The position numbers and the translations under genes were made by a program. The notes beneath the pieces were generated by a model. It was not told the origin of the DNA and did not search any database. It saw nothing but the letters and a program-made list of their open reading frames with translations. From Pseudomonas chlororaphis (GTDB taxonomy: Bacteria; Pseudomonadota; Gammaproteobacteria; Pseudomonadales; Pseudomonadaceae), in NCBI RefSeq assembly GCF_003731765.1, contig NZ_MOAL01000004.1, positions 1,612,001-1,676,000 of the forward strand: DNA of 64,000 bases. The letters run 5' to 3'. Positions 45,106 to 53,371 of this stretch are shown in pieces; position 1 is the first letter of the stretch; every line of letters starts with the position of its first letter.

Positions 45106-46923
45106 ATGCAAAACGAGCAGCGTCCCTCTTTTGGCTGGACTGTCGGTGAGTGGCAGGCGGCCTATCGCCAGGGCGATCTGCGCCCGGATGCCTTGGTCAG
45201 CCTGCTGGCCCAATTGGCCGCCGATGACCCGGCCTGGATCAGCCTGGCCAGCCCCGAGCAACTGGCTGAGCAACTGGCCCAGTTGGACGAGTGCCTGCAA
45301 GCGGCCCAGGGCAACCTCAGCCGTTTGCCGCTGTACGGCGTGCCGTTCGCCATCAAGGACAATATCGACGCGGCCGGCTGGGCTACGACGGCCGCCTGTC
45401 CGGCGTTCAGTTACCCGGCTTCGGCGGATGCCACGGTGGTGGCGCGTCTGCGAGCGGCGGGGGCGATTCTGGTGGGCAAGACCAACCTCGATCAGTTCGC
45501 CACCGGCCTGGTGGGCACGCGGTCGCCGTACGGCGCGGTGCCCAACAGCTTCAACCCGGACTACGTCAGCGGCGGCTCCAGCTCCGGCTCGGCCTCGGTG
45601 GTGGCCCGGGGGCTGGTGGCCTTCGCCCTGGGCACCGACACCGCCGGCTCGGGGCGGGTGCCGGCCGGGTTCAACAACATCGTCGGCCTCAAGCCGACCA
45701 AAGGCCGCCTGTCCAACACGGGCCTGGTGCCGGCGTGCCGCAGCCTGGACTGCATTTCGGTGTTCGCCCTGACCGTGGAAGATGCTGAGCAGGTGGCCGG
45801 GATCGCCGAGGGTTATGACCCCGACGACGCCTATTCACGGCGCAACCCGCAACAGGCCCCGGTGGCCATGGGCAAGGCGCCCAGGTTGGCGGTGCCGGTG
45901 GATCCGGAGTTTTTTGGCGACAGCCAGAACCAGGCAGTGTTCGAGCAGGCGGTGGCGCATTTGGCTAGCCTGGGCGCGCAGGTCTGCCCCATCGACTTCA
46001 GCGATTTCAAGCAACTGGCCGACCAGTTGTACTTCGGCCCTTGGGTGGCGGAGCGCACGGTGGCCCTGGAAGACCTGCTGCGCAGCCAGCCTGAGGCGAT
46101 CAACCCAGTGGTGCGCGGCATTGTCGAAAACGGCCACGGCTACAACGCCTGCGACGTCTACAAGGCCGAGTACCTGCGGGCCGAACTGAGCCGGCGGATC
46201 AATCGCACCCTGGCCGGTTTCGATGCCCTGGTCGTGCCCACTTCGCCCACCCTGCGCACCCTGGCAGAAATGGCCGAGGAGCCGGTGCGCTACAACTCGC
46301 AATTCGGTTACTACACCAACTTCACCAACCTGGCCGACCTTTCGGCCCTGGCGTTGCCGGCCGGCTTGCGCAATGACGGCTTGCCGGCGGGCATCACCCT
46401 GATCGCCCCGGCCTGGCATGACTTTGCCCTGGCGGATTTCGGCAAGCGCTGGCAAGCCAGCCTGAAGCTGCCCTTGGGCACCACCGAACGCAGCTTGCCC
46501 ACCCCGGCGAACCCAACCCAGGCCCCGGGCAGTGTGCGTGTGGCGGTGGTGGGTGCGCACCTGAGCGGCATGCCGCTGAACTTCCAGCTCACCCGCCGTG
46601 ACGCGGTGCTGGTGGAACAGACCCTGACCAGCGACAACTACCGCCTGTACGCGCTGCCCGGCACCGTGCCGCCCAAACCCGGGCTGGCCCAGGGTGAAGG
46701 CGGGCGCTCGATCATCGTTGAACTCTGGGACCTGCCGGTGGGACGTTTTGGCGAATTTGTCGCCGAGATCCCCGCGCCGTTGGGGATCGGCAACCTGACC
46801 CTGGCCGACGGGCGCAGCGTCAAGGGCTTTATCTGCGAGCCCTGGGCCCTGAACGACGCCAAGGACATCAGCGCCTTCGGTGGCTGGCGTGCCTACATCG
46901 CCAGCCTGAAACACAACGGATGA
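45106..46923 (+). CDS. atzF: Allophanate hydrolase
   Basis: This 605-residue protein matches the length of AtzF. The N-terminal amidase-signature domain has the catalytic Lys in FAIKDNIDAAG and the Ser pair in GGSSSGSASVVARG with DTAGSGRVPAG. The C-terminal domain (VRVAVVGAHLSGMPLNFQLT) is specific to allophanate hydrolases. It splits allophanate to ammonia and carbon dioxide. The ATG at 45106 has GGAG seven bases upstream. Its stop overlaps the GntR start. No urea carboxylase gene is adjacent, which is unusual if the substrate comes from urea. Confidence 0.93.
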   Translation: MQNEQRPSFGWTVGEWQAAYRQGDLRPDALVSLLAQLAADDPAWISLASPEQLAEQLAQLDECLQAAQGNLSRLPLYGVPFAIKDNIDAAGWATTAACPAFSYPASADATVVARLRAAGAILVGKTNLDQFATGLVGTRSPYGAVPNSFNPDYVSGGSSSGSASVVARGLVAFALGTDTAGSGRVPAGFNNIVGLKPTKGRLSNTGLVPACRSLDCISVFALTVEDAEQVAGIAEGYDPDDAYSRRNPQQAPVAMGKAPRLAVPVDPEFFGDSQNQAVFEQAVAHLASLGAQVCPIDFSDFKQLADQLYFGPWVAERTVALEDLLRSQPEAINPVVRGIVENGHGYNACDVYKAEYLRAELSRRINRTLAGFDALVVPTSPTLRTLAEMAEEPVRYNSQFGYYTNFTNLADLSALALPAGLRNDGLPAGITLIAPAWHDFALADFGKRWQASLKLPLGTTERSLPTPANPTQAPGSVRVAVVGAHLSGMPLNFQLTRRDAVLVEQTLTSDNYRLYALPGTVPPKPGLAQGEGGRSIIVELWDLPVGRFGEFVAEIPAPLGIGNLTLADGRSVKGFICEPWALNDAKDISAFGGWRAYIASLKHNG

Positions 46924-47654
46924 GCGCCCTCGACCCGGCAGGCCCGACGCAGCAACGGGCCACTCCCGTCGCCCAGGAGCGCCCGGACAACCTGGCCGAG
47001 CGCATTTACCGCCAGCTCAAGGAGGACATTTTCGAGTTCCGCCTGCTGCCCGGCGACCGCTTCAGCGAAAGCGAGATCGCCGAGCGCATGGCGGCCAGCC
47101 GCACCCCGGTGCGCCAGGCGTTGTACCGCCTGGAGCGCGAGGCTTATGTGCAGGTGTATTTCCGCAGTGGCTGGCAAGTGCGGCCCTTCGACTTCCAGTA
47201 TTTCGAAGAGCTGTACGACCTGCGTATCGTCCTTGAACAGGCGGCGGTGGCGCGGTTGTGTGCCCAGGTCCCGGCGGACAACCCGGTGTTGCAGGGGCTC
47301 AAGGCGGTGTGGCTGGTGGAGGCGGCGGAGCGCCTGGAGGACGGCCCGCAGGTGTCGGCTTTGGACGAGGCGTTTCACTGTGCCCTGGTGGCGGCCACCG
47401 GCAACAGCGAAATGGCCCGGGTGCACCTGGATGTGACGGAAAAGATCCGCATCATCCGCCGCCTGGACTTTACCCAGGCGCGGCGGATTGCTGCGACCTA
47501 CGCCGAGCATGGGCAGATTCTCCAGGCCATCCTCCAGGGGCAGACCGAGGTGGCGCAGCAACTGCTCCAGGCCCACATCCACATCAGCAAGCAGGAGGTG
47601 CGCAACATCACCCTGCATCGGCTGTACAGCGCCCGCCAGGCTCCGCTGCTGTAG
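46920..47654 (+). CDS. GntR-family (FadR subfamily) transcriptional regulator
   Basis: This 244-residue regulator has an N-terminal winged helix (LAERIYRQLKEDIFEFRLLP; SESEIAERMAASRTPVRQAL) and a C-terminal FCD effector domain with the metal-type pattern DEAFHCALVAATGN and EHGQILQAIL. Its ATG overlaps the atzF stop (ATGA). Coupling to allophanate hydrolase makes it the probable regulator of that gene. The near-palindrome at 45082 is a candidate site. Confidence 0.9.
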   Translation: MSALDPAGPTQQRATPVAQERPDNLAERIYRQLKEDIFEFRLLPGDRFSESEIAERMAASRTPVRQALYRLEREAYVQVYFRSGWQVRPFDFQYFEELYDLRIVLEQAAVARLCAQVPADNPVLQGLKAVWLVEAAERLEDGPQVSALDEAFHCALVAATGNSEMARVHLDVTEKIRIIRRLDFTQARRIAATYAEHGQILQAILQGQTEVAQQLLQAHIHISKQEVRNITLHRLYSARQAPLL

Positions 47655-47681
47655 GCGTCTTGGGCCGGGCCCTGACAGCGT

Positions 47682-48155
47682 TTACCAGTCGCCGTTGGCG
47701 GCGTTGGGCAGGCTTAGGTGGCCGCGCTCGACGAAGCGCAAGGTGCCGAACAGGCCGCCGGCCAGCTTGCCCCGCAACACATAGGGCAGGTTGTCGAAGC
47801 CCTGGGTCTGGCCCAGGCCGAGGGTCTGGCGCAACACGGAAAACGCCGAAACACTCACCGGCACCACCAGCACGCCTTCGGAGAAACGGCCGATGCGCCC
47901 GTGCTGGTCACTGACCCCCGACGCCAGGGGCCGGCCGTTGACTTCCAGGTCCAGGGCCGCGCCGTTGTAGTCGATGGCGCTGTCATTGGGGTTCTGCAAG
48001 CGCAGGGTCACGGCAAAGCGCATTTCCAGGTCTTCGCTGGGCAACGGCTCGATGCCCACCACATTGATGTTCAGCGGGTCGCGCTGGGGGAACAGGGCAC
48101 AGGCGCTGAGGCTGGCCAGGAGCAGGCACAGGGTCAAACCGAAAATCTTGCGCAT
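47682..48155 (-). CDS. LEA type 2/WHy-domain lipoprotein
   Basis: This 157-residue protein has a lipoprotein signal (MRKIFGLTLCLLLASLSAC, lipobox Cys19) and a WHy/LEA_2 domain with FAVTLRLQNPNDSAIDYNGA and the ALDLEVNGRPLASG strand. Bacterial members are linked to desiccation or envelope stress. The ATG at 48155 is chosen because AGGTG lies seven bases upstream. It is convergent with the GntR gene (27-bp gap). The function is inferred from the family only. Confidence 0.82.
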   Translation of the reverse strand: MRKIFGLTLCLLLASLSACALFPQRDPLNINVVGIEPLPSEDLEMRFAVTLRLQNPNDSAIDYNGAALDLEVNGRPLASGVSDQHGRIGRFSEGVLVVPVSVSAFSVLRQTLGLGQTQGFDNLPYVLRGKLAGGLFGTLRFVERGHLSLPNAANGDW

Positions 48156-48224
48156 CAGGCACACCTGTCAAGTCGTGAAGGGAGGGCGTCGGCAGCGGCC
48201 ACGCAGCATAGACGCCCGAGAACC

Positions 48225-49664
48225 TCACGAGTTCGTTTTACCGCCCATGTCCGGGTCTTGCATGACCTTGAGGGTGGCCGCCTCCGGGTCGAACTCGTCT
48301 TCCTCCAGCTCGATGAACTCTTCCGGCAGGAAGATGTTCAGGAAGATCGCGCAGAACGCGCCCACGGTGATCGGCGATTCGAAGATGTTGTGCAGCGCCT
48401 TGGGCAGGTCCCGCAGCACTTCCGGCACCGCCGCGACGCCCAGGCCCATGCCCAGGGAAATCGCCACGATCAGCACGTTGCGCCGATGCAGCCCGGCCTC
48501 GGCGAGGATCTTGATGCCGGCCACCGCCACGGTGCCGAACATGATCAGGGTGGCGCCGCCCAATACCGGCTTGGGCATCAGTTGCAGCACGGCGCCAATC
48601 ATCGGGAACAGCCCCAGCAGCACCAGCAGGCCGGCGATGAAGTAGGCCACGTAGCGGCTGGCCACGCCGGTGAGCTGAATCACCCCGTTGTTCTGGGCGA
48701 AGGTGACCATGGGCAGGCTGTTGAACACCGCCGCCACCATGGAGTTGAAACCGTCGGCCAGCAGGCCGGACTTGATGCGCTTGATGTACAGCGGGCCCTT
48801 GACCGGCTGTTGGGAAATCATCGAGTTGGCGGTCAGGTCGCCGGCGGCTTCCAGGGGCGAGATCAGGAAAATCACCGCCACCGGGATAAAGGCCACCCAG
48901 TCAAAGGAAAAACCGTACTTGAACGGCACGGGCACGCTCATCAGCGGCACGTCGGGCAGGGCGCCCATGTCCACCCGGCCCAGCAGCCAGGCGACGAAAA
49001 AGCCCAGGGTCAGGCCGATGACGATCGAGCCCAGCCGCAGCATCGGGTGGTTGAAGCGGTTGAGCATCACGATGGTCAGCAGCACCAGGGCCGCCAGCCC
49101 CAGGTTGCTGGCCGCGCCCAGGTCGCTGGCGCCGTAGCCGCCGGCCATGTCAGTGACCGCCACCTTGATCAGCGATAGGCCCATCAGGGTGATGATGGTG
49201 CCCGTGACCACCGGGGTGATCAGCTTGCGCAGCTTGCCGATGAACTGGCTGAGGAACATCTCGATAAAGGCGGCGAAAAAGCAGATGCCGAAAATCGTCG
49301 AGAGGATCTCATCGGTGCCGCCGCCCCGGGCCTTGACCATAAACCCGGCGCTGAGCAGCACGCTGATAAACGAGAAGCTGGTGCCTTGCACGCACAGCAG
49401 GCCAGAGCCGATGGGCCCCAGGCGCCGAGCCTGGACAAAGGTGCCCAGGCCCGAGACGAACAACGCCATGCTGATCAAGTAAGGCACCTGGTCCTGCAGC
49501 CCCAGGACCCCGCCGAAGATCAGGGTCGGGGAAATGATCCCGACGAAACTCGCCAGCACGTGCTGCAGCGCGGCAAAAATCGCCGCGCTGAAATGGGGTC
49601 GGTCGTCGAGGCCGTAGATCAGGTCGGAGGTGTAGCGCGGCGTGGATTTATCAGCGGCGGTCAT
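48225..49664 (-). CDS. NCS2-family purine (uracil/xanthine) permease
   Basis: This 479-residue membrane protein of the NCS2 family has the signature QGTSFSFISVLLSAGFM, the loop IKSGLLADGFNSMVAAVFNS and NNGVIQLTGVASRYVAYFIA (NAT motif region Q-N-N-G). The first part, QHVLASFVGIISPTLIFGG, is typical of XanP-type xanthine/uric acid carriers. An acidic tail follows (EEFIELEEDEFDPEA). No ribosome site is obvious before the ATG. It is divergent from an AraC gene. Xanthine is the most likely substrate, but uracil cannot be excluded. Confidence 0.88.
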   Translation of the reverse strand: MTAADKSTPRYTSDLIYGLDDRPHFSAAIFAALQHVLASFVGIISPTLIFGGVLGLQDQVPYLISMALFVSGLGTFVQARRLGPIGSGLLCVQGTSFSFISVLLSAGFMVKARGGGTDEILSTIFGICFFAAFIEMFLSQFIGKLRKLITPVVTGTIITLMGLSLIKVAVTDMAGGYGASDLGAASNLGLAALVLLTIVMLNRFNHPMLRLGSIVIGLTLGFFVAWLLGRVDMGALPDVPLMSVPVPFKYGFSFDWVAFIPVAVIFLISPLEAAGDLTANSMISQQPVKGPLYIKRIKSGLLADGFNSMVAAVFNSLPMVTFAQNNGVIQLTGVASRYVAYFIAGLLVLLGLFPMIGAVLQLMPKPVLGGATLIMFGTVAVAGIKILAEAGLHRRNVLIVAISLGMGLGVAAVPEVLRDLPKALHNIFESPITVGAFCAIFLNIFLPEEFIELEEDEFDPEAATLKVMQDPDMGGKTNS

Positions 49665-49995
49665 GGAAAAAAGCCCGGCAAGCCTGTGTCGAGGCGCTGC
49701 TCGACAGATAGCGAAATGAAGGAAATCGGGGCCTCAGGCGCACGGCAATCGGCAGAACCTGGGAACCCGGTCAGAAAAAAGGAGGCGCAGGATGCCAGAA
49801 ACCTGCGGCGGCCAGAAGGGCCACGCGGTGCCTGGAGCGTTGGGCCAATCATTCCCGGGACTGCTGGCACAGCTCGTGCTTAGGCCATAACAGACTATCC
49901 ACGCGGGCAGGGTTTCTTGCCTGGCAAATAGATAACATGTTAATGATATCGCCATAACAACAAAGGCGGTCTCAACCGGCTTCTGGAGGTGCACA
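49665..49995. other. 331-bp divergent intergenic region, NCS2 permease/AraC
   Basis: This AT-richer gap holds the promoters of both genes. It contains a sigma54-like -24/-12 element on the plus strand (49864-49879) and the palindrome TAACATGTTA (49933-49942) within GATAACATGTTAATGATATC, a possible operator. GGAGG (49985-49989) is the AraC ribosome site. No small gene is convincing. Confidence 0.5.
49864..49879 (+). promoter_or_regulatory. Possible sigma54 promoter before the AraC gene
   Basis: CTGGCAC-N5-GTGC has GG (49866-49867) and GC (49878-49879) separated by ten bases, as in the -24/-12 consensus TGGCAC-N5-TTGC. It lies about 115 bases before the AraC start. No enhancer-binding protein gene is nearby. 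Confidence 0.3.
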
Positions 49996-50934
49996 GTGCT
50001 TGCTTCCCATAGTTTTGGTTCCTGGATAGGGGCGTTGCAGGGTGTCTGCGGCCGCTTCGACGCGCGCCCGGCGCTGAATTCGGCGTTATTTATCGGCGAG
50101 GTTGGGTTACTCGATTACGCCGGCCTGGAAGTGGCGCGGATCCGCACCAATGCCGGGCTGATCTCACGGCAGAGCACCAGCGTCGATCAGGAAGACGATC
50201 GCCACTGCTTCCTGATCGTCCAGCGCAGCGGCCACGCGCAACTCAAGCAGGGTGGGGAGAGCATCGAACTGGCCCCCGGTGACATGGCCCTGCTGGATTC
50301 GGCCGGTGCCTGCGAGATCGTGCCCCACGGCCTGATCGAACATGCGTCATTCCACTTGTCCCGCGATGAGGTGTATCGCCACCTGCCGGCCCAGCAACGC
50401 AAGTTCGGCAAACTGTCCCAGCACTGCGCCAGCGGTCGGTTGATGCGCTTGCTGGTGGAGCAGATCTGCAGCGGCGACCTCCAGGGGTGCGCGGCGCAGC
50501 AGGAAGGCCAGGCCCTGCAGGAAGCCCTGATTGCGCTGCTGGCGCCGACCTTGCGCCAGACCCTCAGCAGCACCCTCGACGGTTACGACAGCTTGCATGG
50601 CGGTTGCCTGCGCAGCCAGGCCCAGCAATTGATCAGCCAGTCCCTGAATGAACCCGGGTTGACCCCGGTGGCCCTGGCTCAGCAGTTGAATATTTCGGTG
50701 CGTCAGTTGTACCGACTGTTTGAAGAGCAGGGCGACAGCGTCTGCCGGTTTATCCAGCGTTCGCGGCTCAAACGCAGCGCCGCCGACTTGAGTAACCCGG
50801 GCTTGCGCCACGAATCGATCACCGACATCGCCTTCAAATGGGGGTTTACCGATTCGGCCCATTTCAGCCGCACCTTCAAGAAGCATTTCGAGCAGTCACC
50901 GCGGGATTACCGCTCCAGCTCTTTGAACGCCTGA
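49996..50934 (+). CDS. AraC-family transcriptional regulator (FeaR-like architecture)
   Basis: This 312-residue protein has an N-terminal AraC-binding-like cupin region (QEDDRHCFLIVQRSGHAQLK; APGDMALLDSAGACE) and a C-terminal double helix-turn-helix (LTPVALAQQLNISVRQLYRL; DIAFKWGFTDSAHFSRTFKK). The GTG start has GGAGG six bases upstream. It is divergent from the NCS2 permease. The architecture recalls FeaR and related amine-catabolism activators, but the inducer is unknown. Confidence 0.87.
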   Translation: MLASHSFGSWIGALQGVCGRFDARPALNSALFIGEVGLLDYAGLEVARIRTNAGLISRQSTSVDQEDDRHCFLIVQRSGHAQLKQGGESIELAPGDMALLDSAGACEIVPHGLIEHASFHLSRDEVYRHLPAQQRKFGKLSQHCASGRLMRLLVEQICSGDLQGCAAQQEGQALQEALIALLAPTLRQTLSSTLDGYDSLHGGCLRSQAQQLISQSLNEPGLTPVALAQQLNISVRQLYRLFEEQGDSVCRFIQRSRLKRSAADLSNPGLRHESITDIAFKWGFTDSAHFSRTFKKHFEQSPRDYRSSSLNA

Positions 50935-50949
50935 GGGACTGCCGCCGCC

Positions 50950-51759
50950 TCAGGGGTTGTCCAAGTCGTGCCCCAGGGACTGGATGAACAACGAAAACAG
51001 CTCCGGCTGGGAGGAAATGTCCAGCTTGGCGTACAGGTGCCGGCGGTGAACCTTGATGGTTTCCGGCGAGATTTTCAGGCGCTCGGCCATGGCCTTGGAT
51101 GAAAAGCCCCGCAGGATCAGGCGGGCGATTTCCAGCTCGCGGTCAGACAGCACGCCACTGCCAAAATGGCTCAGGGCATCACGGATCTGGCTGGCCATTT
51201 CCTCGGCGGCCGCCGGTTTGCGCGCCTCCTGCGGGAGCCCCTGCTGCAAGCCTTGTTGAAACCCTTGCTGCTGCCAGTGTTGCTGCATCAGAGGCAGGAC
51301 CCAGGCGGCGAAGGTGGTGAGTTGGCCGACATCCTGGGCCGTGAACAGGCGCTGCATGCCCAACGACAACGACAGGGTGCCGGACCCCGGCAACTGGAGG
51401 ATGAATTGCAGCTCATCCTCCAGCACGTTGTCGTGGAAGTAGTTGAGGAAATACTCGCTCTGGCGGAAGTGGTCGGGGGCGACTTCCTCCAGGCGGTACA
51501 AGCCGCTCGGGTAGCCCTCGCGGCACGCCTGGAAGAACGGGTCCAGCAGGTACAGGCCGTTGAGGTAGGTGAGCATCGACGCTGGCTTGCTCGAAGGCTC
51601 GGCGTCGTATTCCTCCAAGGCCTGGGGCGGGCCCTCGGCGGGGTAGAAGATCGCCAGGGCGTTATCGAAGGGTGACGCCTGGTGCAGCAGCAGAATCAAC
51701 TGCTTCCAGAACCGAGGAGTGCCGACCTGGGACAGGGTCCGGCCCAACCCGGCGTGCAT
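50950..51759 (-). CDS. LuxR-type transcriptional regulator of the permease/peptidase pair
   Basis: This protein of about 269 residues has an N-terminal ligand-type region and a C-terminal LuxR helix-turn-helix (LSDRELEIARLILRGFSSKA; LKISPETIKVHRRHLYAKLD). The ATG at 51759 is preferred, with AGGGA seven bases upstream; a frame extending to 51933 adds 58 residues that look non-native. It has no autoinducer-binding signature I can name. It is divergent from the permease and P1 peptidase genes, an arrangement like that of the P. aeruginosa PA1484-1486 group. Confidence 0.85.
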   Translation of the reverse strand: MHAGLGRTLSQVGTPRFWKQLILLLHQASPFDNALAIFYPAEGPPQALEEYDAEPSSKPASMLTYLNGLYLLDPFFQACREGYPSGLYRLEEVAPDHFRQSEYFLNYFHDNVLEDELQFILQLPGSGTLSLSLGMQRLFTAQDVGQLTTFAAWVLPLMQQHWQQQGFQQGLQQGLPQEARKPAAAEEMASQIRDALSHFGSGVLSDRELEIARLILRGFSSKAMAERLKISPETIKVHRRHLYAKLDISSQPELFSLFIQSLGHDLDNP

Positions 51760-51997
51760 GCCGACTTCCCTGAACAACGTACTCAAATACCGTGCTCCCG
51801 CAAAACCGTGACGAGGGTGTCGCTGCACGGTTTCGACCATTTGCGCGCCAGCGTCAAGGGGGAGTACTCCAATAGGGGAATGGGCCGCGCCCGTTTGGCT
51901 GATTAGAGTGACGGCCATCCAGTGCGACGCCAAGAACGCACCCGCTTGACTGACTTCGTTTCTGCCTCAGACCAAAAACAACCACGAGGATAACGAC

Positions 51998-53362
51998 ATG
52001 AGCTCTTCCACCGTGCCCGACGGCGCGCTGAAACCCACCCTGAGTGTGTTCGACGTAGTGGCAATCACCGTGTCCGGGGTGACCCCCGCCAGCTCGGTGT
52101 TCGTGATTGCGCCCTTTGCCATCCACCAGGCCGGCAGCGGGGTGTTCCTGGCCTTTGTCATGGCGGGGCTGCTGGCCCTGATGTTCGCCTTTTGCTACGC
52201 CGAGCTGGGCCGGGCCCACAACAGCGCCGGGGGCGAATACGTCTACGCCAAGCGGGTGTTTGGCGGCCTGGCCGGTTACGCGACCTTTCTCACTGTGCTG
52301 GTGATGTTGCTGTTTATCCCGCCGGTGCTGGCCACCGGTGCGTCGACCTACCTGAACAATGCCCTGGGCACCCAGTACGATTCCCAGACCGTGGCCCTGG
52401 TCATCGTGGTCGGCAGTTACTTGCTGGGCATCCTCAATATCAAACTCAACGCCTGGATCACCGGCACCTGCCTGCTGCTGGAAATCGCCGCGCTGCTGGT
52501 GATCGTCTGCCTGGGCTTCGGTCATGCCTCGCAGCCGCTGAGCGTGTTGTTGCAACCGCAGATGGTCAACGACGGGGTGCTGCACCTGGCGCCCTGGGCC
52601 CTGGTGATCGGTGCGGTGGGCATTGGCCTGTTTTCCTACAACGGTTATGGCCCGGCCGTGTTGCTGGCCGAGGACATGAAGTGCCAGGGCCGCGGCGTGC
52701 ACAAGGCGGTGCTCTGGTCCCTGGCGCTGGTGGTGATTATCGAACTGGTGCCGCTTACCGCGTTGCTGATCGGTGCGCCGTCCCTCAGCGAACTGCTGGC
52801 CAGCCCGGACCCCATCGGTTACCTGTTGACCAGCCACGGCAACCCGACCCTGGCGCGGGTGGTCAGTGCCGGGATCTTCCTGTCGGTGTTCAACGCCATT
52901 GTCGCCATCGTCATCCAGATCGGCCGGGTGGTGTTCAGCAGTGGTCGCGATGCGCTGTGGACGCCGGGCATCAATCGCCTGTTCACCCGCATCCACCCGC
53001 GCTGGGATTCGCCGTGGCTGGCTACGCTGTTCCTGGCGATCCCCTCGGCGGTGCTCAGCTTCAGTTCCAATCTGGCGGACCTGACGTCCTTCAGCGTGCT
53101 GCTGATCATGCTGGTGTACCTGATCGTGGCCCTGTGTGCCTTGATGAGCCGGGTGTTGCTGCGGGACCGGGCCCATCCCTATCGCATGCCGCTGTGGCCG
53201 TTGCCGGCACTGGTGGCGGTGCTGGGTGCGGGGTATTTGCTGGTCAATCTGTTCCTTGAGGCCTCGGCCCGGGACATCCTGGTGATTGTCGGGCTGCTGG
53301 CGCTGTCGGCGCTGCTGTACGGCACCAACGGCCGGTTCAGCCCGGCGTTTCAGAAACTCTAA
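51998..53362 (+). CDS. APC-superfamily permease
   Basis: This 454-residue carrier has about 12 membrane helices and the APC start VFDVVAITVSGVTPASSVFV, AELGRAHNSAGGEYVYAKRV in the loop after helix 2, and SYNGYGPAVLLAEDMKCQGR in the middle. It ends 9 bases before the P1 peptidase gene, so the two form an operon that probably imports an amino acid or small peptide amide and hydrolyses it. An AGGATAACG leader precedes the ATG. Confidence 0.9.
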   Translation: MSSSTVPDGALKPTLSVFDVVAITVSGVTPASSVFVIAPFAIHQAGSGVFLAFVMAGLLALMFAFCYAELGRAHNSAGGEYVYAKRVFGGLAGYATFLTVLVMLLFIPPVLATGASTYLNNALGTQYDSQTVALVIVVGSYLLGILNIKLNAWITGTCLLLEIAALLVIVCLGFGHASQPLSVLLQPQMVNDGVLHLAPWALVIGAVGIGLFSYNGYGPAVLLAEDMKCQGRGVHKAVLWSLALVVIIELVPLTALLIGAPSLSELLASPDPIGYLLTSHGNPTLARVVSAGIFLSVFNAIVAIVIQIGRVVFSSGRDALWTPGINRLFTRIHPRWDSPWLATLFLAIPSAVLSFSSNLADLTSFSVLLIMLVYLIVALCALMSRVLLRDRAHPYRMPLWPLPALVAVLGAGYLLVNLFLEASARDILVIVGLLALSALLYGTNGRFSPAFQKL

Positions 53363-53371
53363 GGAGCTGTT

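Noticed and set aside
51760..51933. N-terminal extension of the LuxR regulator
   Set aside because: The frame is open to 51933, but the added 58 residues look unlike a folded domain and the ATG at 51759 has a ribosome site.
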